Shown piece by piece: positions 1 to 8,596 of a DNA stretch of 64,000 nt. Under the pieces are notes generated by a model. That model did not search any database. It had not been told where the DNA came from and was given only the letters and a program-made list of their open reading frames with translations. How positions within the stretch are numbered: position 1 is the stretch's first letter; each line of letters begins with the position of its first letter. This DNA is from Endozoicomonas sp. OPT23 (GTDB lineage Bacteria; Pseudomonadota; Gammaproteobacteria; Pseudomonadales; Endozoicomonadaceae), in NCBI RefSeq assembly GCF_009653635.1, contig NZ_PPFD01000004.1, positions 186,001 through 250,000 on the forward strand, written 5' to 3'. The position numbers and the translations under genes were made by a program.

Positions 1-1061
1 GCTTTGCAAGGGTTCATCAGCTGGCTAATCGCTGGCAAAAACAGTTAACCAGACAACAGAAGCAACAAAGTGGCCATACTTCCTACGCAAGATTGTTAAT
101 GGCTGCTTATCCAGACAGAGTTGCTCAACGACGTGGTCAGACCCATCAATACCTGATGAATTCCGGTCAGGGCATTGAGTTGAATATGGATGACCCACTT
201 TGCGGTTCAGAATACCTTGTCGTTCCTGCTATGGGAGGTGCCAGCCAACGCTCTAATGCCAAAGCCTTCCTGGCCTGTGCAACGGATCTCAGTGAGATTT
301 ATGACGGTTTTGAACACCAGATCATTGATTGCACCAGCACTCGCTGGGACAGTCGTCTGCAGCGGGTTATCTCCAACAGGGAAGACAGACTTGGAGCACT
401 GATTCTGGAGCAGAAACCTTTACAACAGCCTCCTTCGGAAGCCGTTTCTGTTGCCATGCAAGCCGGTATTATAGAGGCTGGCCTAAATGTACTGCCATGG
501 ACTAAAGAGTCACAACAACTGAGAACCCGTATCGGTTTTTTGGCTCGCTTCAATGGTTCTGACGATGAGGGCTTTCCCGATGTTTCAGATACCGCTTTAT
601 GTAACAGCATCGAAAACTGGCTTGCCCCTTATCTGGATGGCTGTACCCGTTATGAGCATCTGAAAAAGCTGAACCTGAAAGAGATACTGTTAAGCATGCT
701 CAGCTGGCCACAACAGCAATTGTTGAATGAGCAAGCGCCTGAGCGTCTGAAAGTACCAAGTGGTTCGCGCATTCTTATTAATTATGAAAATCTGGAAGAA
801 CCCAAAGTTTCAGCTCGATTGCAGGAGCTGTTTGGCATGCTGGAGACACCGCTGATAGGCTTTGGTAAACAGCCTGTTACCATTGAGTTACTCTCCCCTG
901 CCCAACGCCCGGTACAGATTACCAAAGATCTGAAAAGCTTCTGGAACAACACTTACTCTGAAGTCAGGAAGGACCTTAAAGGTCGCTATCCCAAGCACTA
1001 TTGGCCAGAAGACCCTATGGAGGCAGAGGCTACACGGTTTGTCAGGCCAAGAAAGAGCTAG
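1..1061 (+). CDS. hrpB: ATP-dependent helicase HrpB, C-terminal part (5' truncated)
   Basis: The reading frame is open from base 3, so the true start lies left of the window; the first ATG (93) is internal. About 350 C-terminal residues are visible. The segment FPDRVAQRRG-like (AYPDRVAQRRG) and the ending with RPVQITKDLKSFW, EVRKDLKGRYPKHYWPEDP match the C-terminal domain of HrpB-type DEAH helicases, known in the family for the RYPKHxWPxDP motif. The helicase motor domains themselves are outside the window. HrpB is a putative RNA/DNA helicase of poorly defined role in gammaproteobacteria. The next gene starts 53 bases downstream on the same strand. Confidence 0.9.
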   Translation, partial: FARVHQLANRWQKQLTRQQKQQSGHTSYARLLMAAYPDRVAQRRGQTHQYLMNSGQGIELNMDDPLCGSEYLVVPAMGGASQRSNAKAFLACATDLSEIYDGFEHQIIDCTSTRWDSRLQRVISNREDRLGALILEQKPLQQPPSEAVSVAMQAGIIEAGLNVLPWTKESQQLRTRIGFLARFNGSDDEGFPDVSDTALCNSIENWLAPYLDGCTRYEHLKKLNLKEILLSMLSWPQQQLLNEQAPERLKVPSGSRILINYENLEEPKVSARLQELFGMLETPLIGFGKQPVTIELLSPAQRPVQITKDLKSFWNNTYSEVRKDLKGRYPKHYWPEDPMEAEATRFVRPRKS

Positions 1062-1114
1062 ACTTAGAAAGTATTGATACTGAAGCCCATTGGTAAGAAC
1101 AACAGGAGAGAGCC

Positions 1115-1849
1115 ATGCCACGCCCTACTTATCCGGTCACTCTTATCGAAAGACATCAGTTGAGCAGTAATACCATTCAACTGGACTTCAATGTCGATGG
1201 CAGTTTCTCTTACGAAGCCGGGCAGTTCATCCAGCTGCACTTCCACCATAACGGTGAGGACTTCAAGCGCAGTTACAGCATTGCCAACAGTCCGGCCTCT
1301 TTTGAAACGACTGGAATTCTGGAAGTCGCCCTGAGCTATGTGGAAGGTGGTGTGGCTTCAGGGTTTTTCTCTACTCTTGAAGCAGGCTCCGAGCTATCAC
1401 TGGGCGGCCCATTCGGAATCCTGACTGCGCCAGAAAATCCTGCTGGTCAGGTGGTTCTGGCAGGCACAGGAACCGGTATTGCCCCTTACCGGGCCATGTC
1501 TGAAGAACTTCTGGCTCTGGCAGAAAAAGGCACGAACATCACTCTACTGATGGGTGTACGCTCCAGAGGTGAGCTGATTTATGCCGAAGACCTGAAAGCT
1601 GTCGCTGATAGTCATCCGAATATCTCCTACAAAACCTGCTTCAGTCGGGAACCAGATGTTGACATCTCTGACTGTGAAAACAAGGGCTATATTCAGAACC
1701 AGTTTGATGGCCTGAATATCAACCCTGAGTCAGATATCGTTTACCTCTGCGGTAACCCAAAAATGATTGATGATGCTACAGAACTGCTAAAAGAGATGGG
1801 CCTTGGCGTCAGACAAATCAAACGCGAGAAGTATGTTTTTTCGAGCTAG
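1115..1849 (+). CDS. FAD-dependent ferredoxin/flavin NAD(P)H reductase
   Basis: This 244-residue protein has the two-domain ferredoxin-NADP reductase fold. The FAD-binding motif RSYS is at residues 52-55, the NAD(P)-binding glycine-rich GTGTGIAP at 117-124, and the CGNPKM motif at 212-217. It has no 2Fe-2S cluster motif, so it is a stand-alone reductase that would pass electrons from NAD(P)H to a ferredoxin, flavodoxin or free flavin. AGGAGAG sits just ahead of the ATG and supports this start. The gene follows hrpB in the same direction. It converges on the DedA/PAP2 gene with a gap of nine bases. The exact electron acceptor cannot be read from sequence. Confidence 0.8.
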   Translation: MPRPTYPVTLIERHQLSSNTIQLDFNVDGSFSYEAGQFIQLHFHHNGEDFKRSYSIANSPASFETTGILEVALSYVEGGVASGFFSTLEAGSELSLGGPFGILTAPENPAGQVVLAGTGTGIAPYRAMSEELLALAEKGTNITLLMGVRSRGELIYAEDLKAVADSHPNISYKTCFSREPDVDISDCENKGYIQNQFDGLNINPESDIVYLCGNPKMIDDATELLKEMGLGVRQIKREKYVFSS

Positions 1850-1862
1850 GCGTTCTGCCTAG
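1846..1862. other. Short hairpin spanning two convergent stop codons
   Basis: CTAGGC (1846-1851) and GCCTAG (1857-1862) form a perfect 6-bp stem with a 5-base loop. It covers the TAG of the reductase gene (1847-1849) and the TAG of the convergent DedA/PAP2 gene (1859-1861). No U-run follows on either strand, so it is at best a weak shared 3' end structure. Confidence 0.4.
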
Positions 1863-3082
1863 GTTCGACTCCGTTCCAGTACGACAACAATATAAAACCA
1901 CAGGCTACCAACCAGCAGACCAGCAATAACATCGCCCAACCAGTGAACTTCCAGCATCAGTCTGGAAAGAGCCACCAGCAAAATCAAAAGCATCGCTAAA
2001 GAGTAACCGCTTACTTTCACCAGCCACTTTCGCCCTCTGGTAAACAGAAAGACCGCCAATAACCAGACAAAGGTCGCTTGCGTCGTATGGCCTGAAGGGT
2101 AGGAAAACTGATCAAAGCCATCAAAATTGCCCGGTCTTGGTTTATCAATCAACCATTTCATGGCCCACAGCATGGCTTCCATTCCTAATAACCCAAGGGA
2201 CACTGTTTTAATTCCGGAAATGTCTTTCTGCCAGATCAGTGCAAAGTAACAGGTCAGCAAAGGTGCCCATAGCAGCCCCAAACTCCCTAACCAGGTTACC
2301 AGACTGAATGAATACACGACGAGCGTTTGATTGAACCGGGACAGAAACTGTTGCGTATGGAGATTAACCTCATCCATCTGGCCACTGAAATCCATTACCG
2401 TAAACAAACCCAGGGTAATATTGATCAACAATATCATGCCCAGAGGTGCAGCCAGCAGCAGGTCTTTTTTCTGGCAAACGAGGTCAATTTGCTTGGTGAT
2501 AACAGCAATAGTAAAAGCAGCAAAGATTAGTGATGTCAGTAGCCAGTAAAAACTGTCAGGCAGATTACTGTTTAACGCCGCGCCTGTGAGAAAACCTGGA
2601 ACCATATAGAGAAAAGCCCAGGGCACGGCAGACACAATATTGATGCTGTAAAAACGCCAGGGACTCATCTCCATCATACCAGCGACAGCGGGAATAATGG
2701 GGCGTATCGGGCCCACAAATCGTCCAAGAGCTATAGAAAGGCCACCATAATCAGAGAAAAAGCGCTCCCCCTTCTCAAGCCAGTCCGGATGCTTATCAAA
2801 AGGCCAGCTGCCCCTTACCTGAGTCTGAAGTTTTGCTCCTACCTGAAAGCTAATACCATCACCCAGCACGGCTCCGACGAAGGCCCAGACCAGCATGGTT
2901 TCCATATCCATAAGACCACTGCCTGCCAATGCCGCCAGTGCAAACAGCATGGCAACACCTGGCACCAGCAAACCAATAGCCAGCAAAGATTCCACCATTG
3001 CCACAATGGCAATCGCAGGTCCCAACCAGTCATTGTGAGTAGCCAGCCATGCGTGTGCTGCCTGAAAACTTTCTAATACCAC
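1859..3082 (-). CDS. DedA (VTT) - PAP2 phosphatase fusion membrane protein
   Basis: The 407-residue protein joins two membrane domains. Residues about 1-200 are a DedA/VTT (SNARE-associated) domain with the typical GDGISFQVGAK and GRFVGPIRPIIPAVAGM segments. Residues about 210-400 are a PAP2 phosphatase with all three signatures: KWLIDKPRP (K-x6-RP), PSGH and SRLMLEVHWLGD (SR-x5-H-x3-D). DedA proteins are lipid flippase/scramblase-like, and PAP2 domains dephosphorylate phosphatidic acid or undecaprenyl pyrophosphate. The fusion therefore suggests coupled lipid translocation and dephosphorylation in the inner membrane; the substrate is an inference. It is divergent from trmH. Confidence 0.85.
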   Translation of the reverse strand: MVLESFQAAHAWLATHNDWLGPAIAIVAMVESLLAIGLLVPGVAMLFALAALAGSGLMDMETMLVWAFVGAVLGDGISFQVGAKLQTQVRGSWPFDKHPDWLEKGERFFSDYGGLSIALGRFVGPIRPIIPAVAGMMEMSPWRFYSINIVSAVPWAFLYMVPGFLTGAALNSNLPDSFYWLLTSLIFAAFTIAVITKQIDLVCQKKDLLLAAPLGMILLINITLGLFTVMDFSGQMDEVNLHTQQFLSRFNQTLVVYSFSLVTWLGSLGLLWAPLLTCYFALIWQKDISGIKTVSLGLLGMEAMLWAMKWLIDKPRPGNFDGFDQFSYPSGHTTQATFVWLLAVFLFTRGRKWLVKVSGYSLAMLLILLVALSRLMLEVHWLGDVIAGLLVGSLWFYIVVVLERSRT

Positions 3083-3230
3083 TCATTCAGTCCTGTCAGT
3101 CAGGTACATCTATTAACCTGTAAAGGTATGTCTATAGCCGTTTTCATCCAGCCTGCTATCTGAGACAAATAAGTACTTAACAAAAAAATTTCGTACAATA
3201 GCCCAACATTTTTCCAGATAACGCCCCCAT

Positions 3231-3920
3231 ATGACACCGGAACGTTACCGAAAATTCAAAGCATTGCTGGATCGCCGCCAGCCGGATCTGACTGTCCTGA
3301 CCGATCAGGTTCACAAACCCCACAACCTTTCTGCAGTCATTCGCACCTGCGATGCTGTAGGTATTCACGATATTCACCTCACTCAGCCTAAGGAAGGTTA
3401 TCGAGACCTCAGAGGGCGAGCCATGGGCAGTCACAGATATGTGAATGTACACCATCATCAGGATATTCGAGGTGGTATCGCCAGTCTGAAGGAAAAAGGC
3501 TTTCAAATTCTTGCTGCTCATTTTTCCGAAACAGCTGTACCTTTCTATGACGTTGATTACACCCGGCCTACCGCACTGATTCTGGGCGCAGAAAAACGAG
3601 GCATCAGCCCTGAAGCAGAGGCTCTGGCTGATCAGCATGTGATTATACCCATGCAGGGTATGGTGGCATCGTTTAACGTGTCGGTAGCTGCAGCAGTGAT
3701 ATTGGTTGAAGCTCAGCGACAACGACTGGCTAAAGGTATGTACGACCAGCCACGCCTTGATTCACAGATATACCAACCCACTCTTTTCAAGCTCGGCTAT
3801 CCCGAGCTGGCTCGGTATTGCGATGAAAGAAATCTGGACTATCCGGAAATAGACGATGAAGGCCAACTGATTGAGCCTGCTCACTGGTATTCAGTGATTA
3901 GAAATCAAAGTAAATATTAG
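3231..3920 (+). CDS. trmH: tRNA (guanosine(18)-2'-O)-methyltransferase TrmH
   Basis: TrmH methylates the 2'-hydroxyl of G18 in tRNA with S-adenosylmethionine. The 229-residue protein shows the SpoU/TrmH trefoil-knot signatures: NLSAVIRT at residues 32-39 with the catalytic Arg38, LGAEKRGIS at 118-126, and IPMQGMVASFNVSVA at 139-153, which forms the SAM-binding knot. The C-terminal extension that recognises tRNA is present (about residues 165-229). Length fits the bacterial family. It stands alone between a divergent membrane gene and a secreted deacetylase gene. Confidence 0.93.
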   Translation: MTPERYRKFKALLDRRQPDLTVLTDQVHKPHNLSAVIRTCDAVGIHDIHLTQPKEGYRDLRGRAMGSHRYVNVHHHQDIRGGIASLKEKGFQILAAHFSETAVPFYDVDYTRPTALILGAEKRGISPEAEALADQHVIIPMQGMVASFNVSVAAAVILVEAQRQRLAKGMYDQPRLDSQIYQPTLFKLGYPELARYCDERNLDYPEIDDEGQLIEPAHWYSVIRNQSKY

Positions 3921-3959
3921 AAATACAATCTATGAACAAGCAATTTTGAAGAAGCTATT

Positions 3960-5024
3960 ATGAAAAAAACACTCAAAGGCCTCTGTAGCGCCTTGCTGCT
4001 AACCGCAGCATCATCTTATGCCGCCGACAGTGCGGTTTATCTACAATACCACCACGTCAGTGATAAAACTCCGGCAGTAACCAGTATCAGGCCGGATCGA
4101 TTCAAGGAGCATCTTGATTACCTTGATGCCAATGGCTATCAGGTAAAGGACATCGTAGAAGTCACCAACGCCATTCAAAGTGGCAAAAGCTTACCGGATA
4201 AAACCATTGTCATTACCTTTGATGATGCTTACCTGAACATTTATCAGAATGCTTTCCCCCTACTGAAAGAGAAAGGCTGGCCCTTTACAGTATTTGTCAG
4301 TACTGAACCGGTTGACCGTAATTTCGGAAAATTTCTGAACTGGGATCAGCTTCGTGAAATGGCAAAATCTGGTGCCACTATTGCCAACCATACGGTCAGT
4401 CACGATCACCTGCCAGAGAAGCTCGATAAGGAAACCGACAAACAATGGCTGACCAGAGTCAGAAAAGACGTTGAAGCCTCTGAAGCTCGAATCAAGGACA
4501 AAACCGGGCAGAGCGTTAAAATGCTGGCCTGGCCTTTTGGTGAAACCTCACCAGAGATTCGAAATCTGATAACAGAGATGGGCTATATCGGTTTTGGCCA
4601 GCAGTCTGGTGCGGTTGGGCCTCTGTCAGACTTCACACGCCTGCCCAGATACCCAATGTCTGGCAATTACACCTCTCTCAGCGGCTTTAAAACCAAAATC
4701 AAAACGTTGCCGCTGCCTGTTAAGGAGCGCCTTCCTGGCACGGCCATTATCACCAGAGATAACTTGAAGCCAACCATGGAAGTTGTTCTGGAAAACGGTG
4801 ATTATCAGAAGAAACTGTTACGTTGCTATGCAACCGGGCAAGGTGAACTGGAAGTCGATTGGCTGGATGAAGCGAAAACCCGTTTCAGCACTCAGGCTAA
4901 GGCTCCCTTGCCAGTGGGCAGAAGTCGCTATAATTGCACCGCTCCTTCCAACAGCGGCAGGCAATACTACTGGTACTCACACCAGTGGCTGCAATTCACA
5001 GCTAATGGCAAAGCCATTGACTAG
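3960..5024 (+). CDS. Secreted polysaccharide deacetylase (NodB-like)
   Basis: The 354-residue protein begins with a cleavable signal peptide (about residues 1-21, ending SSYAA). The NodB homology domain carries TFDDAY at 86-91 (Asp88/Asp89), the metal-binding H-x3-H in NHTVSH (His144, His148) and a downstream AWPFGE motif. Such enzymes remove N- or O-acetyl groups from polysaccharides such as chitin, peptidoglycan or PNAG in the periplasm or at the surface. The C-terminal 130 residues resemble no catalytic domain that I recognise and may bind substrate. A cytochrome c lipoprotein gene follows after 13 bases, so they are probably co-transcribed. Confidence 0.85.
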   Translation: MKKTLKGLCSALLLTAASSYAADSAVYLQYHHVSDKTPAVTSIRPDRFKEHLDYLDANGYQVKDIVEVTNAIQSGKSLPDKTIVITFDDAYLNIYQNAFPLLKEKGWPFTVFVSTEPVDRNFGKFLNWDQLREMAKSGATIANHTVSHDHLPEKLDKETDKQWLTRVRKDVEASEARIKDKTGQSVKMLAWPFGETSPEIRNLITEMGYIGFGQQSGAVGPLSDFTRLPRYPMSGNYTSLSGFKTKIKTLPLPVKERLPGTAIITRDNLKPTMEVVLENGDYQKKLLRCYATGQGELEVDWLDEAKTRFSTQAKAPLPVGRSRYNCTAPSNSGRQYYWYSHQWLQFTANGKAID

Positions 5025-5037
5025 ATTGAGGTGATAA

Positions 5038-5415
5038 ATGACTGGGCGATTACGGAACTCGGCACAGATCGTTACACTGTTGATAGCTGCACTGCTGTTG
5101 ATGACAGCCTGCTCAGAACAGAGTCCTGACCGCCCGGCCATAAAGATGACACCTCAGCTGACCGCCGCTCAGAACAGGGCCTTACAGCTCTGTGCTGGCT
5201 GCCATGGCCCTCAAGGGATAGGTACAGCCAGCTTTAACCCCAATCTAGCCTGCCAGAAGCAGGTTTATATGGTCAAACAGCTCAACGACTACCGTGAAGG
5301 AAAACGCACTAATCACCCCCCCATGACCGCTATATCCAGAATGCTGAGCCCACAGGAAGTGGAAGATATCAGTCTCTGGTACTCCCTACAAAACTGCCAA
5401 GTCATTGATATATAA
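5038..5415 (+). CDS. Small c-type cytochrome lipoprotein
   Basis: The 125-residue protein has a lipoprotein signal with lipobox LMTAC (Cys25). The single haem-attachment motif CAGCH is at residues 52-56, followed by GPQG, and HPPM offers Met96 as the sixth haem ligand. This is the class I monohaem cytochrome c layout. It should be anchored in a membrane facing the periplasm and carry electrons to a terminal oxidase or another periplasmic redox enzyme. Its partner is not evident. The gene starts 13 bases after the deacetylase gene. Confidence 0.85.
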   Translation: MTGRLRNSAQIVTLLIAALLLMTACSEQSPDRPAIKMTPQLTAAQNRALQLCAGCHGPQGIGTASFNPNLACQKQVYMVKQLNDYREGKRTNHPPMTAISRMLSPQEVEDISLWYSLQNCQVIDI

Positions 5416-5516
5416 GTATTAAGTATACCTAACAGCTCCGTCAGTCATATCCTCTTGTACAAGTGACATACTCTCATTCGCTGAAAAACCAATCAGCAAC
5501 ACACAGGAGGTGAACT

Positions 5517-6314
5517 ATGAGCATTGGAATGGATTTGGGGTTTGCAGCTGTTAACAGCTTTGCAGGCAGATGCACAGGAGGCTCTGTTACTGCCCAGGAA
5601 GCTGGACGTACAGAAGGAGCTCCTGCGAGCTCTGCAGGTTATGACACATTTTATTATGATCAGCCATATGCTGTTCAGCTTGGTGAATCCGGGGGCGGTA
5701 TTCTTTCAAAATGCGCCGGAAAAGCAGCCAAAGCTGCGAAATTCGGAGCCAAAGTTGTGGGCTGGATGGGGCGAGAGCTCTATAACACAAGACCTGCAAA
5801 AAGCATAAGAAGGACTGTCAGTTACTACTGCCAGGAGCGTCCTTATGCAGGCAGGCCTTTAAAAGACTGGTGTAAAATTGCAACTATCTACACCGCCTCA
5901 ATCATGATTGGCGCTACCGCTGGTTGCGGTGTTGCCGGTATCGCAGGTCTGATCGGCTCAGGGGGTAATGTACCTATCACGTTCTGCGCCGCTACTGCCG
6001 GTACCTTTTTAGGAGCAGGGGTTGGAGCGCTGGACGCCAAACGTAACGTTTCCGTTAAAGAGTCGTTAGGCGAGATAGGAAAGCCGATTTCTTTCGAGAA
6101 GTTTGTTGAAGGCTATCTACTGAAACGTAAAAGCCTGGCTGCACAGGATCAAGGTGAGATGGTTCAGAAAACCAAGCAGAAGCTGGACAAAGCCTCTCAG
6201 AAACACAAAGTAAAGCTTGAGCATAAACTGCAAGAGCGGCTTAAGGAACAAGAACTGAAACTTGTAAGTCTACAGGCAGAAGTAGAACGACTGCTTAGAC
6301 AGAGACAAGGCTGA
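5517..6314 (+). CDS. Unassigned protein with Gly-rich hydrophobic core and charged C-terminal helix
   Basis: I do not recognise a family for this 265-residue protein. The start is well supported by AGGAGGTG six bases ahead of the ATG. Residues 1-60 are small and polar, with many Gly, Ala and Ser. Two Gly/Ala-rich hydrophobic stretches (about 120-148 and 152-172) contain small-residue repeats like those of membrane-inserting hairpins. From about 195 to the end the protein is rich in Lys, Glu, Gln and Leu and probably forms a long coiled coil. Cysteines recur at 19, 66, 105, 119, 137 and 157. A membrane-associated or secreted role is possible. A strong terminator follows, so the gene is monocistronic. 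Confidence 0.7.
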   Translation: MSIGMDLGFAAVNSFAGRCTGGSVTAQEAGRTEGAPASSAGYDTFYYDQPYAVQLGESGGGILSKCAGKAAKAAKFGAKVVGWMGRELYNTRPAKSIRRTVSYYCQERPYAGRPLKDWCKIATIYTASIMIGATAGCGVAGIAGLIGSGGNVPITFCAATAGTFLGAGVGALDAKRNVSVKESLGEIGKPISFEKFVEGYLLKRKSLAAQDQGEMVQKTKQKLDKASQKHKVKLEHKLQERLKEQELKLVSLQAEVERLLRQRQG

Positions 6315-6324
6315 GCAAAATCAT

Positions 6325-6348
6325 GGGGCTTCGGCCCCTTTTCTTTTT
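6325..6348 (+). terminator. Rho-independent terminator
   Basis: GGGGC (6325-6329), a UUCG tetraloop and GCCCC (6334-6338) are followed directly by TTTTCTTTTT. This is a textbook intrinsic terminator for the gene ending at 6314. Confidence 0.93.
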
Positions 6349-6434
6349 GTCATGACTTGCCAAGCTCTAGGATGGAACTAGCTTTAATTTATAGAGGGAT
6401 TAATAACAAAATTCGGGAATGAGTGAAGCCTGCC

Positions 6435-6743
6435 ATGAATGAAGATACTGTCAAAAAACTGGCCCTGATTATCGCTGCCAACTGCACCAGAGAATCTGTT
6501 CTCGAAGAAAACCTTAAGAACGGATCTCTTGCCCAGAAAGACCTTGACGCTTTCAATAAGCAAATGTCTGATCGCCTATATACGTTCCTGACTTACCTGC
6601 TGAACAAGCCCGCAGACGAATATTCCGTGATGATGAGTGAGCTTTCAAAGCACTTCCCTGAGAACTGGGGAATGCCTGATCTGGACCAGAGTTTTATGCA
6701 CGTTATTAATCAACCGTCGGCACAGCCACCTACAGCTCACTGA
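6435..6743 (+). CDS. Small hypothetical protein
   Basis: This soluble protein of about 102 residues has no recognisable family. ATG 6435 gives an N-terminus of MNEDTVKKLAL; a GTG four codons upstream (6423) with GGGA ahead of it is an alternative start. It is predicted to be largely helical, with an acidic middle, no signal peptide and no membrane segment. It lies alone between a terminator and the two tandem paralogues that follow. Coding is supported by the open frame and amino-acid composition only. Confidence 0.6.
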   Translation: MNEDTVKKLALIIAANCTRESVLEENLKNGSLAQKDLDAFNKQMSDRLYTFLTYLLNKPADEYSVMMSELSKHFPENWGMPDLDQSFMHVINQPSAQPPTAH

Positions 6744-6802
6744 GCAATCTCTGATACAGCGGCTATCCTGATGATCATAACAATCAGGCAGATTCAAACA
6801 TC

Positions 6803-7753
6803 ATGATTCAAGTTGCTGCTAACCGGCTTGCACTGTTTTTAGTCATTCTAGGTTTTACCTTTGCTTGTCAGGCCACAGCAAAGCCTGACGCAACCATTAA
6901 AAATCTTCCTCTACCTGAGCCAGAACTGATTTCTACTCTGTCAGAACTCATGTCTGCTCTGGACATTCCACACCATAACAACCTGCATTCCTTGATTAAA
7001 GCGAGCCAAAGGTGGCGAAGAAAACCTGATCAGGAACGCTGGGAAGTCGCGGACCTGCAGCTCCCTGCGGAGAAACAGAGGCAAGTAATGGAACTGCTTT
7101 CCAAACTTGGGCTGACAGGTGGGGTCATGCCGAAATCCAAAAAATTTCATTACGCCATTATGCTCTCCGGAACCGCTCCCAGAATGCGAGCCAGACTCCA
7201 ACAACTGGTTAAAAACTGGGAAGCCGGTGTTAGGTTTAATCAGGTCATATTTCTAACCAGCCAACGAATCCTTAATCCTGCAATCGACAAAATTGATGAA
7301 CTTGTCGCTTCTTCAATTGGAGCTGATAAAACCGTCGAAGAACGATCAAAAGCGACTCCTGCCACCGAGTTTGAAGCAGCACAATTGGTTTACTTTTCGA
7401 CCCCAATGCCGGATGAAATGAGAAAACTGAAGGTTCACTACACATCCACACCCAGAGACTGGCTCGGCAGTCGCTGGCAACGTAAGAATACTCGACAGGG
7501 TATGCAGGAATGGCTATCAACAAAGCCAACGAAAGGAAGCACCTTGATTGTTTCCAACCAGCCCCATGTTCTCTATCAGGGGGAAGTTGCCTACCAGGAG
7601 TTCCCCCCCGGTTTTTCCATCGAGATGACCGGAGGTGTTGCTACACCGGATAACCAGAACCTGATTAATTATCTTGATGCTCTCGCTTTATGGCTTCATA
7701 ACCTTGAACCGAGACTGACAAATAAATCCCATATTCATTCAACTGATAAATAG
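6803..7753 (+). CDS. Secreted member of a tandem paralogous pair, unknown function
   Basis: The 316-residue protein has an N-terminal signal sequence (residues about 1-27, with AKP as a likely cleavage point). It is clearly paralogous to the next gene. Shared blocks are the IKASQ-WRRKPDQERWE segment, an FHYAIMLSGTAPRMRARL block followed by VIFLTSQRILN, a WLGSRWQRKNTR block, LIVSNQPHVLYQ and LDALALWLHNL at the end. The alternation of hydrophobic strands with Arg-rich helices suggests a Rossmann-like fold faintly resembling DUF218/ElyC proteins. That is a guess from pattern only. Function is unknown. Confidence 0.7.
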   Translation: MIQVAANRLALFLVILGFTFACQATAKPDATIKNLPLPEPELISTLSELMSALDIPHHNNLHSLIKASQRWRRKPDQERWEVADLQLPAEKQRQVMELLSKLGLTGGVMPKSKKFHYAIMLSGTAPRMRARLQQLVKNWEAGVRFNQVIFLTSQRILNPAIDKIDELVASSIGADKTVEERSKATPATEFEAAQLVYFSTPMPDEMRKLKVHYTSTPRDWLGSRWQRKNTRQGMQEWLSTKPTKGSTLIVSNQPHVLYQGEVAYQEFPPGFSIEMTGGVATPDNQNLINYLDALALWLHNLEPRLTNKSHIHSTDK

Positions 7754-7793
7754 CCGAGACATAGTCAAAGTGTCTCAGGCAGTTTAGTAACCT

Positions 7794-8594
7794 ATGAAAA
7801 ACAGCTCTTTTCAATCCTGGTTTCACTCCCATTCAGCTTTGTCTGAATCGCTACAGCCAGTGGCAGACATTCTGGATCTGCTGCATATACCCCATACACA
7901 AACTCCGGCAGGCATCATCAAAGCCAGTCAAATATGGCGCAGGAAACCGGACCAGGAACGATGGGAACTGAAAGATCTACCACTTGATACTCAACAGAAA
8001 AATCAGCTATTGAGTAAAGTGCAGGATCTTGGCTTTGCTAAAGAAATAAAACCCCGGACTAACCATTTTGATTACGCTCTACTATTGGGAGCAACCGTTC
8101 CCAGAATGAAAGATCGTCTAAACCATCTGATCAATCTATGGCAGCAAGGGTTACGCTATAACCGCCTTGTGTTTCTGGTCAGTAATCGCACACTGAACAG
8201 TCGGGGTGATCTAATGAAGCCTGAGCAGAACGAATCTATGCCTGAGACTGAAACAGAAGGTGCACTCTGGCTGTATAAAAACCAAAACCTTCCGGAAGCG
8301 ATGAAACAGGTTCCTGCGGAATATATCGACACGCCCGAAACATGGAATGGCAGCTACTGGCGAAGAGCCAATACCAGAGACACTTTAAAAGCTTGGTTAA
8401 AGCAAAATCCTGATAGTGGTAAAGCCTTAGTCATTTCCGACCAGCCCAATTCCCTCTATCAATTTGAAGTCGTCAGACAGGAACTGCCTGATGATTTTAC
8501 GATTGAACTGACTGCAGGCAAAGCCAGTGACTCTGTACCTGCTGTCTTATATCTTGATGCTCTCGCTCTGTGGCTACATAATCTTCAAAAATAA
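7794..8594 (+). CDS. Cytoplasmic member of the tandem paralogous pair, unknown function
   Basis: The 266-residue protein repeats the whole conserved core of the upstream neighbour: KASQIWRRKPDQERWE, FDYALLLGATVPRMKDRL, LVFLVSNRTLN, YWRRANTRDTLKAWL, LVISDQPNSLYQ and LDALALWLHNL. It lacks the signal sequence of its partner and begins directly with the mature-like region. The pair therefore looks like a gene duplication in which one copy is exported and the other stays in the cytoplasm. The 40-base gap between them fits co-transcription. The gene converges on ubiX with only two bases between stop codons. Confidence 0.7.
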   Translation: MKNSSFQSWFHSHSALSESLQPVADILDLLHIPHTQTPAGIIKASQIWRRKPDQERWELKDLPLDTQQKNQLLSKVQDLGFAKEIKPRTNHFDYALLLGATVPRMKDRLNHLINLWQQGLRYNRLVFLVSNRTLNSRGDLMKPEQNESMPETETEGALWLYKNQNLPEAMKQVPAEYIDTPETWNGSYWRRANTRDTLKAWLKQNPDSGKALVISDQPNSLYQFEVVRQELPDDFTIELTAGKASDSVPAVLYLDALALWLHNLQK

Positions 8595-8596
8595 AA

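Noticed and set aside
3177-3722. 181-codon open frame on the minus strand
   Set aside because: It is antisense to trmH and shows no domain; His/Cys-rich composition is typical of shadow frames.
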